DNA from: Candidatus Nitrotoga sp. M5
GTDB taxonomy: Bacteria; Pseudomonadota; Gammaproteobacteria; Burkholderiales; Gallionellaceae
Direction of reading: 5' to 3'
Assembly: GCF_927904885.1 (NCBI RefSeq)
Contig: NZ_CAKMNW010000008.1
Coordinates: forward strand, 1 to 64,000
Length of the DNA: 64,000 bases
Shown here: piece after piece, positions 8,891 through 17,183 of the stretch
Position numbering within the stretch: position 1 is the stretch's first letter
Layout: every line of letters starts with the position of its first letter
The notes under the pieces: generated by a model
Databases searched by the model: none
Seen by the model: the letters and a program-made list of their open reading frames with translations, nothing else
What the model was told of the DNA's origin: nothing
Made by a program: the position numbers and the translations under genes

Positions 8891-9214
8891 TCAGTACTCG
8901 CCACCCACCGCCCGCAGACGGGTGCGCAGCGATTCAATCTCATCCATTAATTCCAGCGCCAATGCCGCCCCGGCAAGACCAATATCCAGATCGCGCTGCA
9001 AGCGCAATGCCTTGCGTGCGCGATGCAGGCTGGCTCCAACGAAAATCCAGCGCGCCGGCTCACGCCCCTGTGGCTCCAGCACACCCGCCTCCACCAGCTC
9101 AATGATCTGCTGGTCCTGAACGGAACAGGCGCCGCATAGATCGGCCAACGTCAACTGGGTTTGTTCTTCTAGTATGCATATAGAATATTGTGGCAAGCCA
9201 TTTTCAGTAGTCAT
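8891..9214 (-). CDS. cbpM: Chaperone modulator CbpM
   Basis: A 107-residue protein with an N-terminal MerR-like helix-turn-helix stretch (LADLCGACSVQDQQIIELVEAG) and a helical C-terminal half (ALALELMDEIESLRTRL). CbpM binds the J domain of CbpA and inhibits its stimulation of DnaK. It lies 11 bp downstream of cbpA on the same strand, the usual cbpA-cbpM operon order. The family assignment rests on length, HTH style and context. Confidence 0.85.
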   Translation of the reverse strand: MTTENGLPQYSICILEEQTQLTLADLCGACSVQDQQIIELVEAGVLEPQGREPARWIFVGASLHRARKALRLQRDLDIGLAGAALALELMDEIESLRTRLRAVGGEY

Positions 9215-9225
9215 TTCCCATACTC

Positions 9226-10176
9226 CTATTTTGGTACTCCCAGTTTGGCGCGCGGATTAAAATCAATTTCCTGTTCCATTTTCCGATACAAGTCCTTCGC
9301 AACTTTGGTATCGGCTGGTGGCAACGCGATGGACAATATTACATAGCAATCGCCGGGGGGGTTGCCCGCTATGCCGCGCCCCTTCAGTCGCATCTTGCGC
9401 CCGGCAACTGAGCCTTCGGGTATTTTGAGTTCCACGATACCGCCGAGTGTCGGCACCTTCACCGTTGCGCCCAGTGCCGCTTCCCAGGGTGACACTGGCA
9501 GCTCAAGATAAAGATCGCGGCCATCGACCCGGTAAAGTGGATGAGGCCTGAATGCAACCTCGAGATATAGGTCCCCTGCTTTGCCTTCTCCGATGCCCGG
9601 ACTGCCTTGTCCGCTAAGGCGGATGTGCTGGCCTGCGCGGATGCCTTTGGGGATGGCTACGTTGAGAATGCGATCTTTGGTGACGACACGGCCTTGCGCA
9701 TCCACGGAGGGAACCCGTAGGGTGATAGAGCGAGTTGCACCTTGAAAAGTATCTTCCAGATCAATGAGCACCTTAGCGTGATGATCCTCGCCTTTGCCAT
9801 GTGGAGAAGCGCGTCGCGCTCCGCCTTCTTGAAAGTGCTGACCAAACAGGGATGAGAAAAAATCGCTGTAGCCCGCCGCATCCTCCCCGGAAGGGCTCCC
9901 GCCGCTGAATTCGAAACCTGTGTTCCAGTCCGGTGGCGGGCGAAATTCCTGTCCGCCTTTATGGCTGGCTCCGAGTTGATCATAAGCCGCGCGTTTCTCC
10001 GCATCCTTCAACACTTCATAGGCTTCACCCAGCTCTTTGAAACGTGCTTCTGCGTTGGCTTCCTTGCTGACATCAGGATGATACTTGCGGGCCAGCTTGC
10101 GATAGGAACGTTTGATCTCGTCCTGAGTAGCATCGCGAGCGACGTCCATGATCTTGTAGTAGTCCTTGAATTCCAT
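9226..10176 (-). CDS. cbpA: Curved DNA-binding protein CbpA, DnaJ-class co-chaperone
   Basis: A 316-residue protein starting MEFKDYYKIM at 10176, where the J domain begins and an AAGGAGAT site lies upstream; the in-frame extension to 10260 is not family-like. Residues 1-70 are a J domain with the HPD triad at 33-35. A Gly/Phe-rich linker follows (about 75-125), then two C-terminal substrate-binding domains (about 130-300). There is no zinc-finger CxxCxGxG region, which separates CbpA from DnaJ. It acts with DnaK in protein folding and can bind curved DNA in some species. It is followed by cbpM. Confidence 0.93.
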   Translation of the reverse strand: MEFKDYYKIMDVARDATQDEIKRSYRKLARKYHPDVSKEANAEARFKELGEAYEVLKDAEKRAAYDQLGASHKGGQEFRPPPDWNTGFEFSGGSPSGEDAAGYSDFFSSLFGQHFQEGGARRASPHGKGEDHHAKVLIDLEDTFQGATRSITLRVPSVDAQGRVVTKDRILNVAIPKGIRAGQHIRLSGQGSPGIGEGKAGDLYLEVAFRPHPLYRVDGRDLYLELPVSPWEAALGATVKVPTLGGIVELKIPEGSVAGRKMRLKGRGIAGNPPGDCYVILSIALPPADTKVAKDLYRKMEQEIDFNPRAKLGVPK

Positions 10177-10413
10177 CTGACCAGATCTCCTTTTGAAGAA
10201 GCTACGGTATTCTTGCTTGAAATGCAGATCGATAAAACAACGCCAGTAGCCTGTGCACACCGGGATAGCAGTTTTTCAAAATATCCGGCGCGGTAAAAAA
10301 TACTCGCTGCATACCGTAAAAAATTCTGCCGGGCTGTTGGCCGCATAGGGATTGATGCAGCCCGACACACCCGCCACTTGCTGCGCATTTAATTATACGC
10401 CGCACTGCAATCC

Positions 10414-10713
10414 TCAACCCATCTTTTCCGGCACATTCCGTAATGGCGGCAAGCCGTTAGCCACTCCGTTGAGACCGTCCAGCTTGTGCGCGAACTCGTG
10501 CAACACCACATTGTGACCGGGTTGCGGATGATAAATGTCGCGCTCCACATCGTCCCATGACAGGATCACTGACCCACGCAACCACGCCTCTCCGCTTAAT
10601 ACATTTTTCTCGTGATGTACCAGGCCGATGGCATCCACCTGATGGGGGATCGGATTTTGTCGCAGTTTTCGGCGCATATTCCAGCGCCGCAATATGTTGC
10701 TCAGTGGTTTCAA
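10414..10713 (-). pseudogene. Shortened MtfA-type zinc peptidase
   Basis: A 99-codon frame retains three patches of MtfA (peptidase M90): an N-terminal WNMRRKLRQNPIP, then VLSGEAWLRGSVILSW, and the zinc motif HEFAHKLDGLNG. Normal MtfA proteins are about 250-270 residues. The N-terminal patch is joined directly to the central one, so about 60 residues are missing, and the protein ends soon after GLPPLRN, so the C-terminal half is gone. I infer a deletion relic, probably inactive. Confidence 0.75.
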
Positions 10714-10771
10714 TTTATACTTCTTTTGACCTGTGTCTTACGCCACAAAATCATCTAAAAATAAATGACAA

Positions 10772-11068
10772 CTATTTCCACATCACGCCGCGACCATCCT
10801 TGGCAGCGGCGGCCAGCAAATCGATCAGGGGCATCGCACGATGCGCCGTGCTCACCACGGGTTCATCCACGTCCTTGTCTTCGTGAGGCGGCGGCGAATT
10901 ATTCGCTGCGACGGCGGCTTTCAACCGGCGTAATGCTTCAGGTACGTCTTCCGCCCGAAGCGCACCGGGCACGGTTACGCTGTGCCCCATCATTTTCAGC
11001 ATGGCAGTCGCAATATCGCCGAACATGGTGATGTCGGCATAGGCTTTAGTTGTAAATGTCACTAGCAT
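10772..11068 (-). CDS. DUF1840 family protein
   Basis: A 98-residue soluble protein beginning MLVTFTTKAYADITMFGDIA, with MLKMMGHS and a short linker rich in Pro/Asp, ending with HRAMPLIDLLAAA. This is the layout of the DUF1840 family found in betaproteobacteria, whose function is unknown. It is intact although the genes on either side (mtfA and DUF389 relics) are broken. Confidence 0.85.
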   Translation of the reverse strand: MLVTFTTKAYADITMFGDIATAMLKMMGHSVTVPGALRAEDVPEALRRLKAAVAANNSPPPHEDKDVDEPVVSTAHRAMPLIDLLAAAAKDGRGVMWK

Positions 11069-11155
11069 ATAGTCATCCTCGAATGGTTCATTATTTAGCG
11101 TTCAATACACTCGACCAGTTTCTCCCAAGGCAACGGGGGGCATGTTTTGAAATAT

Positions 11156-11399
11156 AGCACGCGGCAATTTCGCTTCGACAAGCAAAAGCACAAACCTGTT
11201 GCCGTCCTTAGCTGGGTATTATCCCTCCAGCGAACCCAGCAGCGTCTTACGTTGTTCCGCTTCCGATACAATCCGCACCAGCACTTCCCTTCCGGCAGTC
11301 GAATCTGCAGGAGTTCTAGCATCTTATATTCCTTGAGAAACTCGCGGAGTTTCCGCCATTCTGCTCTTACAACACCAACTCGATCAATCGCAGTGCCAT
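11156..11399 (-). pseudogene. N-terminal relic of a DUF389 (TIGR00341-type) membrane protein
   Basis: Across shifting frames the minus strand reads MALRLIELVL, then EWRKLREFLKEYKMLELLQIRLP, then EVLVRIVSEAEQRKTLLGSLEG, a stop, and DGNRFVLLLVEAKLPRA. This order matches the soluble N-terminal domain of DUF389 proteins; the membrane half is absent. There is at least one in-frame stop and two frameshifts. It is a decayed fragment and the assignment is from memory of the family pattern. Confidence 0.55.
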
Positions 11400-11406
11400 T
11401 GCGGTA

Positions 11407-11598
11407 TCACCTTTTCCATTTCAAATCCCGGGTCTCCGGCATATCCTGGCCGTATTTGTTTATGTACTGCCTGTGCTCGATCAGCTTGTCCTTGAGCTGC
11501 TGCTTCAGGTAGATGCCTTTATCACCCGTCTGCGGCAGGCGGTCAATGGTGTCCATCACGAGTTGGCATAAGCAATGATCTTCATCAAAGATGGCCAA
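11407..11598 (-). pseudogene. C-terminal relic of phosphoketolase
   Basis: A 63-codon frame ends with LVMDTIDRLPQTGDK, YLKQQLKDKLIEHRQYI and GQDMPETRDLKWKR. This is the distinctive C-terminus of xylulose-5-phosphate/fructose-6-phosphate phosphoketolase (about 790 residues when intact). The rest of the gene is not present upstream, so only the last tenth survives. It lies eight bases upstream of the DUF389 relic, suggesting that both belonged to one ancestral operon. Confidence 0.75.
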
Positions 11599-12172
11599 GG
11601 CGTGACCGCTTCATTTCGGTCAGGATGCGATCACGATGTGTCACACACTTCTATGCCGCATATTCCAGCTCTGAAAAGCTCGATTGTATCTAATTAATTA
11701 ATACAATCAAATCGATATAATGCATACCATGGCCGCCAAATTCAGGGCTAATCAGAAGAATAGATCAGCGTTCCCCCTAGATTAATCCTCCGCCATTGTC
11801 TCTTTCTGCAGACAACAAAAAATCAAATGTAAACAATGCGCTACCCTTAAACAGGACGTGGCGCCTGGTTATTGACGACAATTCACCCTTGAAAATATAT
11901 GCGTAATTTTTTAATTGATTGATATCACTAATATAAATAATTCAGGCATCAAAATTGCTTATATCCAGTGAATTGTCGTTTTGTTGAGCTAGCGTTTTCG
12001 TGAAGATGAAAGCTCCGGTAAAACAGCACTTGGATTCTCGCTTTCTTGAGGATAGCAATTCATTGAGCAACCCAAAAAGCTATATTAATAGACCAGCGGT
12101 TTTTCAAGTTCATTACTGGCGTGAAAGGATAGTTGTTACATTAACAACAAAATTAAAGGGAGGGAGGCGTCT
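11599..12172. other. Gene-free stretch with an FNR-type box
   Basis: About 570 bp with no reading frame that I recognise. It contains an AT-rich palindromic segment near 11690-11720 (CGATTGTATCTAATTAATTAATACAATCAAATCGAT) and an FNR-like site at 11915-11928. It probably holds the promoter of the small reading frame at 12173. Confidence 0.45.
11915..11928. promoter_or_regulatory. FNR/ANR-type box
   Basis: TTGAT-TGAT-ATCAC matches the consensus TTGAT-N4-ATCAA at nine of ten defined positions with exact spacing. A TATA-rich stretch and the 53-residue reading frame at 12173 follow on the plus strand. Single-site evidence only. Confidence 0.4.
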
Positions 12173-12334
12173 GTGTCAGGGATTTCAAATGAGTGGCGAA
12201 ATTTAGAAATGCGCGAAGGTATATTTAAAGATAAACAGACTCGATCTGGGCGCTCATTATTGTTTGTGTGCGTGTTTATATTGTTATTCATTTGGAGTGT
12301 TCCCGTACATTCGATTGTCTCTGCATGCAATTAG
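12173..12334 (+). CDS. Possible 53-residue single-pass membrane protein
   Basis: A GTG at 12173 with a strong ribosome-binding site (AGGGAGG, five bases upstream) opens a 53-codon frame. The first 28 residues are hydrophilic and charged; residues about 29-48 are strongly hydrophobic (SLLFVCVFILLFIW), a single membrane helix. No family is recognised. The good SD and clean topology favour translation, but the region is otherwise gene-poor, so this remains tentative. Confidence 0.4.
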   Translation: MSGISNEWRNLEMREGIFKDKQTRSGRSLLFVCVFILLFIWSVPVHSIVSACN

Positions 12335-12562
12335 GCACGATTTCGATTTAATTTTATTTACATAGAAACGATTGGCTGCGACAGCCCCTCCCGCCGCGCA
12401 CAATACTCTCGATGATCTACAGTTCAGGCAACGGACAGCTTCAATTAAAACCAACACACTCTGCGAGAAACTTGACCTCGGTTAAGCGCAGGCCTGAGTA
12501 CCTTTCCTTTCCCTCACCCCAAAGTTATTTGTTATGGATTCGTTTATTCATGTTATAAAAAA

Positions 12563-13126
12563 CTAATCGTCAATGAGGATATGACCAAAATATGCAAAAA
12601 TTCCTATCATTACGCCCGTGAACAGCTGCGCGTGTACAAGATAAGCAAACTTTTCTAATTCTTTTGGAGAATATCGCCAGCTAATAAACATCCCAAATAC
12701 TCCCTGCCAGATCACTAATATTAGTACCGCTGGAAAAAAGAGTATATGCATTGGCAGACCCACTAGTGCAATGTGTAAAACTATAATCGCTATAGTAGCA
12801 ATCCCAAAGTAGACATGTGTTCTATCTAAAAAGTGTATCAACCCACCAAAAAGCCTTGCATCAACCGGAGGCGAATACTCTGGCAGAATTCTTTTTGAAA
12901 TCGCCCCTTTGCCAAGCAGCAATTTAATTAAGGTCCGAGAATAAATAAATAAAAGCAGCCACAATCCTATTTCTCCGAAGCCTTCACCTAATTTATATAA
13001 TACTGTTTCGCGTTCCTCCACTGGAGGATAGAGCAAAAGAGCATAGAAATAGTAACCAATTGAAATAATTGTAATTAAAACTGTAAAGCCGAGAATTTTT
13101 TTAAGACCTTTAGAGAGTGGTTTCAT
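12563..13126 (-). CDS. Multi-pass membrane protein of unknown function with conserved-looking histidines
   Basis: A 187-residue protein with about five hydrophobic helices (near residues 12-30, 50-68, 100-120, 125-148, 165-183). Histidines sit near helix ends (LIHFLDRTHVYFG, IVLHIALVGLPMH, YLVHAQLF, YFGHILIDD), a pattern seen in b-haem-binding membrane subunits, but no family is recognised. The ATG lies two bases from the end of a MITE-like repeat and has no ribosome-binding site of its own, so expression is uncertain. A transposed element probably replaced its native leader. Confidence 0.6.
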   Translation of the reverse strand: MKPLSKGLKKILGFTVLITIISIGYYFYALLLYPPVEERETVLYKLGEGFGEIGLWLLLFIYSRTLIKLLLGKGAISKRILPEYSPPVDARLFGGLIHFLDRTHVYFGIATIAIIVLHIALVGLPMHILFFPAVLILVIWQGVFGMFISWRYSPKELEKFAYLVHAQLFTGVMIGIFAYFGHILIDD

Positions 13127-13128
13127 AT

Positions 13129-13265
13129 GGGTGCCACAAAAAGTTCAAGTTTATAAGCAAGACAAGGCTCGAGAAAAAATTTGAGCGCAGCATATATTTG
13201 ATATGTAAGTGATATTTTTTAAGAAACTCGGTATTGTGACGAAGCTTGGATTATTAGAGTTGCCC
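13129..13265. repeat. MITE-like repeat, copy A (137 bp)
   Basis: One of three related elements (also 51227-51410 and 58338-58474). Shared core segments include GACAAGGC, TTTGAGCGCAGCATAT, GATATGTAAG and GTATTGTGACGAAG. The ends GGGTGCC and TTGCCC are a degraded inverted repeat. A short TAT flanks both sides (13126-13128, 13266-13268). It carries no gene. It abuts the start codon of the minus-strand membrane-protein gene. Confidence 0.75.
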
Positions 13266-13365
13266 TATGTTTTATCAATGGTACAACGGTACTGGTAGAT
13301 CACATAGCAAATAGCGCTATGATTAAGAATAGAAAATCCGATAATTCCACACGCCATGGAAGACC

Positions 13366-15262
13366 ATGACACGTAAATCTCCCAGTCACATTCAATACGA
13401 ATTTACCGCGCTGCTTATCTTTACCGATCGTGAAGATCCACAAGCGGCGTTTGGCGATGCACTATATACACCACAACCCAATGATGGTCACCGTATCCTG
13501 AATTTTTATGGTGTCGGTGGGCAAGGTAAAACCTGCACTATGCGAACAATTCACTAAATCCTTAGCGTCTGAAAACAAAGCAATAAACAGTTGGGCTGGG
13601 CGAAATTGGACTTTGAAATACCGGCACAACGAACCATTGCCAATACGTTACTGGCAATCCGTTTGTAATTGGCTGCGCAGTGCAATATACCTTTTCCAGC
13701 GTTTGATACCGCCTTTGCCCGCCACTTTGCATTTAGCCTGCCGGGACAGGACATCCACCATGCTCATCCAAATTTATTCAAACAACATAATGCGATTCTA
13801 CAAGACGTCGAAACTATTGCTGGTGACATAGCCGACACTATTCCTGGCGTCGGTTTTTTCTATAAATACGGTAAAAAACTCAGTGACATTACCCAATTCT
13901 GGTGGCAACGGCGCGGGATAGCCGTGCTCGAAGATCTGGATAGCATGGATCTGCATAAATTACTCGCCGCCCTGCACATGTATTTGGGCGCCGATCTTTA
14001 CGATTGGTTATTTTATGACGAAACTGGGCAAGTCGTTGAAAAACACCGCTTGGTGATTTTATGCGATAACTACGAAGCACTGTGGCGTGACCAGCCAACA
14101 AAACCGGTTTTGATGCCCTGTCTATCGACGAATGGCTACGCAACTTAGTGCTAGAAACCCCTGGCATTTTGCTGGTCACATTGGGGCGAGACAAACTCAA
14201 CTGGGCCGAAATCGACACCGATTGGGCAGCAGATATTAATTCCAGCCACTGGATGGACTATCACCAGCGGATGCGGATAAATTCCTGCAACAAGTGCCGA
14301 TTGATGATGAAGCCGTGCGTGCCACGATTGTCGAATCAACCGAGGGACTGATTTTTTATCTCGACTTTCAGGTGGATCAGTATGAAAGCCTGAAGCGAAA
14401 CAACAACCCATTGGGCGCAAATGATTTTGGCGGCAAACATCAGGAAATTTTGCCGCGTTTTATCAATCATCTGGACGAACACCATCGACGTGCATTACAG
14501 ATTATTGCCCACGCACGTTTTCTGGACGATGCACTGGCGCAGCAACTGGCAGAAAAATTTCTAGGTAAAAAAGCCCATATCAATCTCAAACAACTTACCG
14601 GCTTCTCGTTCTGGATACGACTAGGCAATGGTTGGTATTTACATGCCTTAATGCGTGAATACCTGCAACACAGGCAACAACAGGACGAACCCGCACTCTA
14701 CGCAGAAGCCCATCAATTCCTGTTTGACCAATACGACGGTCAACTCGCCAACTTGCAACAAGTCAAGGACATCACACCACAACACAAACAGGCATTGGTA
14801 GAATCGGGCTATCACTTACTGCAATTGGATAACAAAAAATTCCCTGCTTGGTCCAGCAAATGTGGGGCAATATTTGAGCAAGCTTACGCCTGGGAACAAT
14901 TGCTTCCCTTGTGGGAAATGGCATTAGAAGTCGTTGAATGCTTATTACAAAAAGCCCCGTTCGAAACAGCATTAGCACTCCATAACCTAACAGTGTTATA
15001 TCAATTACAAGGCAAATATGATCAAGCTGTGCCACTTTATCAGCAGGCAATTATTATTATGCAGAAGGCCTTTCCTGATGGTCACCCCAATCTGGATACC
15101 TTTCTCGCTAATTATGCGGACTTAAAAAGGCGAGATAGGGGACGCTACCCTTTACATGAGTTAGTGAGACTTGAAACCAACAACCATAAATCGTTAACAG
15201 CGCAAAACAATCAGCACATTACTTTGCATTCAGCGATTTTTCCAATATTGCAGCAGGTCTGA
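13366..15262 (+). pseudogene. Decayed STAND-type P-loop NTPase with TPR repeats
   Basis: A once-continuous protein of about 600 residues can be read across several frames. The start MTRKSPSHIQYEF is followed by the P-loop GVGGQGKT (13510-13533). Frameshifts near 13525 and 13590 and a TAA near 13661 break the frame. It resumes with NIPFPAFDTAFARHF and a Walker B-like LVILCDNYE, shifts again near 14125 and 14260, and continues with a long C-terminal part containing a TPR unit (ALHNLTVLYQLQGKYDQAVPLYQQA). NB-ARC/TPR proteins of this kind act as signalling or antiphage switches in some bacteria; the role here is unknown. The last frame overlaps the 3' end of dsbC. At least four lesions make it non-functional. 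Confidence 0.75.
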
Positions 15263-15911
15263 ATCCGGAAACCAAAACACCATCAGCAAAAAACAGAGCC
15301 GGGGTGCCATTTATGTTTAATTTTTCGCTTAGTGCCATTAATTTTGCGGTAGGGGCGTTGCATGTTCCCACAGGTGGCGACACGTTGTTCAGCATCAAAT
15401 TGTCCCACGCTTTGACTTGATCTTTGCTGCACCAAACACCCTCTACCTTTTTGTCGGAACCTTGGAATATGGATAGCATGAATAAATAAAGGGTGACGTT
15501 GTCCACACTTTTCAACTCGTTTTCCAGCTTTTTGCAGAAGCCGCAATTCGGATCACTAAAATAAGCCATCTTCCGTTTACCGTTACCTTTAACTCTTTTT
15601 ATTGCAAGATCGAAGGGTAGGCTGTCGAAGTCTATCGCGAATAATTTACGCGAGCGCTCCTCCGTCAGATTGCTCATCGTCTTCAGATCATAGATGTTGC
15701 CGCTGATGAGGTAGCGTGCTTGCTCATCGGTATAAAACAGCTGGCCTTGCGCCACTATCTCATACAAGCCAAGAATATTGGACTTGTGGGTTTCTTCAAT
15801 TTGGCCAAGTTGTGGATACTTTTTTTGCAGAAGATCTTTGACCTTGGCTGCATCAGCATGAGCATGAGAAAAGGAAAACGAAACAAGTAGTACCAGAAGC
15901 AGTTTAATCAT
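15219..15911 (-). CDS. dsbC: Periplasmic thiol:disulfide interchange protein DsbC
   Basis: A 230-residue protein starting MIKLLLVLLV at 15911, where a clear signal peptide (cut near AHA-DA) begins; an upstream in-frame ATG would hide it. The N-terminal dimerisation domain (about 20-90) is followed by a thioredoxin fold with the active site CGFC near residue 120 and the cis-Pro loop GTPAL near residue 200. A second cysteine pair (VWCSKD, VGTCNA) is also typical of DsbC. It isomerises wrong disulfides in periplasmic proteins. It lies 20 bp downstream of the ubiH-like gene. Confidence 0.92.
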   Translation of the reverse strand: MIKLLLVLLVSFSFSHAHADAAKVKDLLQKKYPQLGQIEETHKSNILGLYEIVAQGQLFYTDEQARYLISGNIYDLKTMSNLTEERSRKLFAIDFDSLPFDLAIKRVKGNGKRKMAYFSDPNCGFCKKLENELKSVDNVTLYLFMLSIFQGSDKKVEGVWCSKDQVKAWDNLMLNNVSPPVGTCNAPTAKLMALSEKLNINGTPALFFADGVLVSGFRPAAILEKSLNAK

Positions 15912-15930
15912 AATGAATTCCTGAATTAAA

Positions 15931-17094
15931 TTAATTAAGTGCATGACGCGCCAGCATTTTTTTCAGCGGTGCAACCCGATTAGTAGCCGCAAGACCAAGG
16001 TTGCGCGCGGCACGCAACAGCGGATTGCTATTATTGAACAGTTTCTTCAGCGCATCAGTGGTGAGCTGCATGGAGAGGATATCTTCCTTGCGCGCACGCT
16101 CATAACGACGCAGCAGGTGTATGTTACCGCAATCTTGTTGTGCGTCACGTTGTAGTAATACTTGAGCTAGTTGGCGTGCATCGCGGAAGCCCAAATTGAC
16201 GCCCTGCCCGGCAAGCGGATGTATATTGTGCGCAGCATCGCCCACCAGCGCCAGTCGTGGCTTGATGATTTGTGGCAGGTTCAACAAACGCAACGGGAAA
16301 GCGGCGGGTGGAGTAACTAATTGCAGTGCGCCCAAGGTGTGTTGCGAGGCAGCAGCAACTTGGGCACATAGCTCTTCATGCGGCAGTTTCAGCAGGACTT
16401 CTGATTTTTCCGGGCTTACAGACCATACCATTGAAACTCTCTGCTGCGGCAATGGCAGCAAGGCGAGAATGCCGTCCGGCTGAAACCATTGAAAGGCCGT
16501 GGAGCGGTGTGCTTTTTCGACAGTAAAATTCGCTACTACGCCATGCTGATTATAAAGTGTTGGCGGTGCGACGATACTGGCCTGTTGTCGCACCCAGGAA
16601 TTCCCCCCATCCGCGCCGACCACCAGTTTTGCCTGGAGCGTCCGCCCGTCTACAAGTTGAAGGTGCGCGGCGTCATCATGCCAGACCAGGCTGGCACAGT
16701 GAGCAGGGTGAAACAGAGTTAAATTATCTTGTTCTTGTAATCCTTGCCACAGTACTTGCTGTAGCTGACGATTTTCCAGGATGAACGCCAATTCCGGCTC
16801 GCCCAATTGATAAGCACTGAAATCAAGTTCTGTGTCATTATCGCCGAACACGCGCATGGTTTCGACCGGCTGCACGCGGTTCATATCCAGTTGTTGCCAG
16901 GCATCGCACTGCGTAAGAAAAGCAGCACCGCCGGGACTGATCGCATAAATGCGATTGTCCCAGCCTGCATTATTATTAGGCGGGGCGGTGGGCTGGGTTT
17001 CCACCAGAGCCATGTTTAATCCGCTCGATTTGAGCGCTGCAGCCAGACTGGCACCAACCAGACCGCCGCCTATAATCAGGACGTCGAATGTCAT
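15931..17094 (-). CDS. ubiH: Ubiquinone-biosynthesis FAD monooxygenase (UbiH/UbiF/Coq6 family)
   Basis: A 387-residue flavoprotein hydroxylase of ubiquinone synthesis. The Rossmann motif IIGGGLVGAS occupies about residues 7-16. The DG motif VVGADGGNSWVR (about 158-169) and the second FAD motif LVGDAAHNIHPLAGQGVNLG (about 285-305) are the signatures of the family. Which ring position it hydroxylates cannot be told from sequence; members in betaproteobacteria are often called UbiH. It is followed by dsbC and divergent from dusB. Confidence 0.88.
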   Translation of the reverse strand: MTFDVLIIGGGLVGASLAAALKSSGLNMALVETQPTAPPNNNAGWDNRIYAISPGGAAFLTQCDAWQQLDMNRVQPVETMRVFGDNDTELDFSAYQLGEPELAFILENRQLQQVLWQGLQEQDNLTLFHPAHCASLVWHDDAAHLQLVDGRTLQAKLVVGADGGNSWVRQQASIVAPPTLYNQHGVVANFTVEKAHRSTAFQWFQPDGILALLPLPQQRVSMVWSVSPEKSEVLLKLPHEELCAQVAAASQHTLGALQLVTPPAAFPLRLLNLPQIIKPRLALVGDAAHNIHPLAGQGVNLGFRDARQLAQVLLQRDAQQDCGNIHLLRRYERARKEDILSMQLTTDALKKLFNNSNPLLRAARNLGLAATNRVAPLKKMLARHALN

Positions 17095-17183
17095 TGCTAA
17101 AATATTTTTTCACTTCTGGACAAGTGATAATAGCACGGGGCGTTTGATTAATTTATAATCCACCCCCCCTTTCGGAAAACGTC

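Noticed and set aside
13366..15262. A functional antiphage STAND system
   Set aside because: Several frameshifts and a stop break the gene, so it cannot be active as written.
15943..16155. Plus-strand open frames opposite ubiH
   Set aside because: They are antisense shadows of an unambiguous gene.
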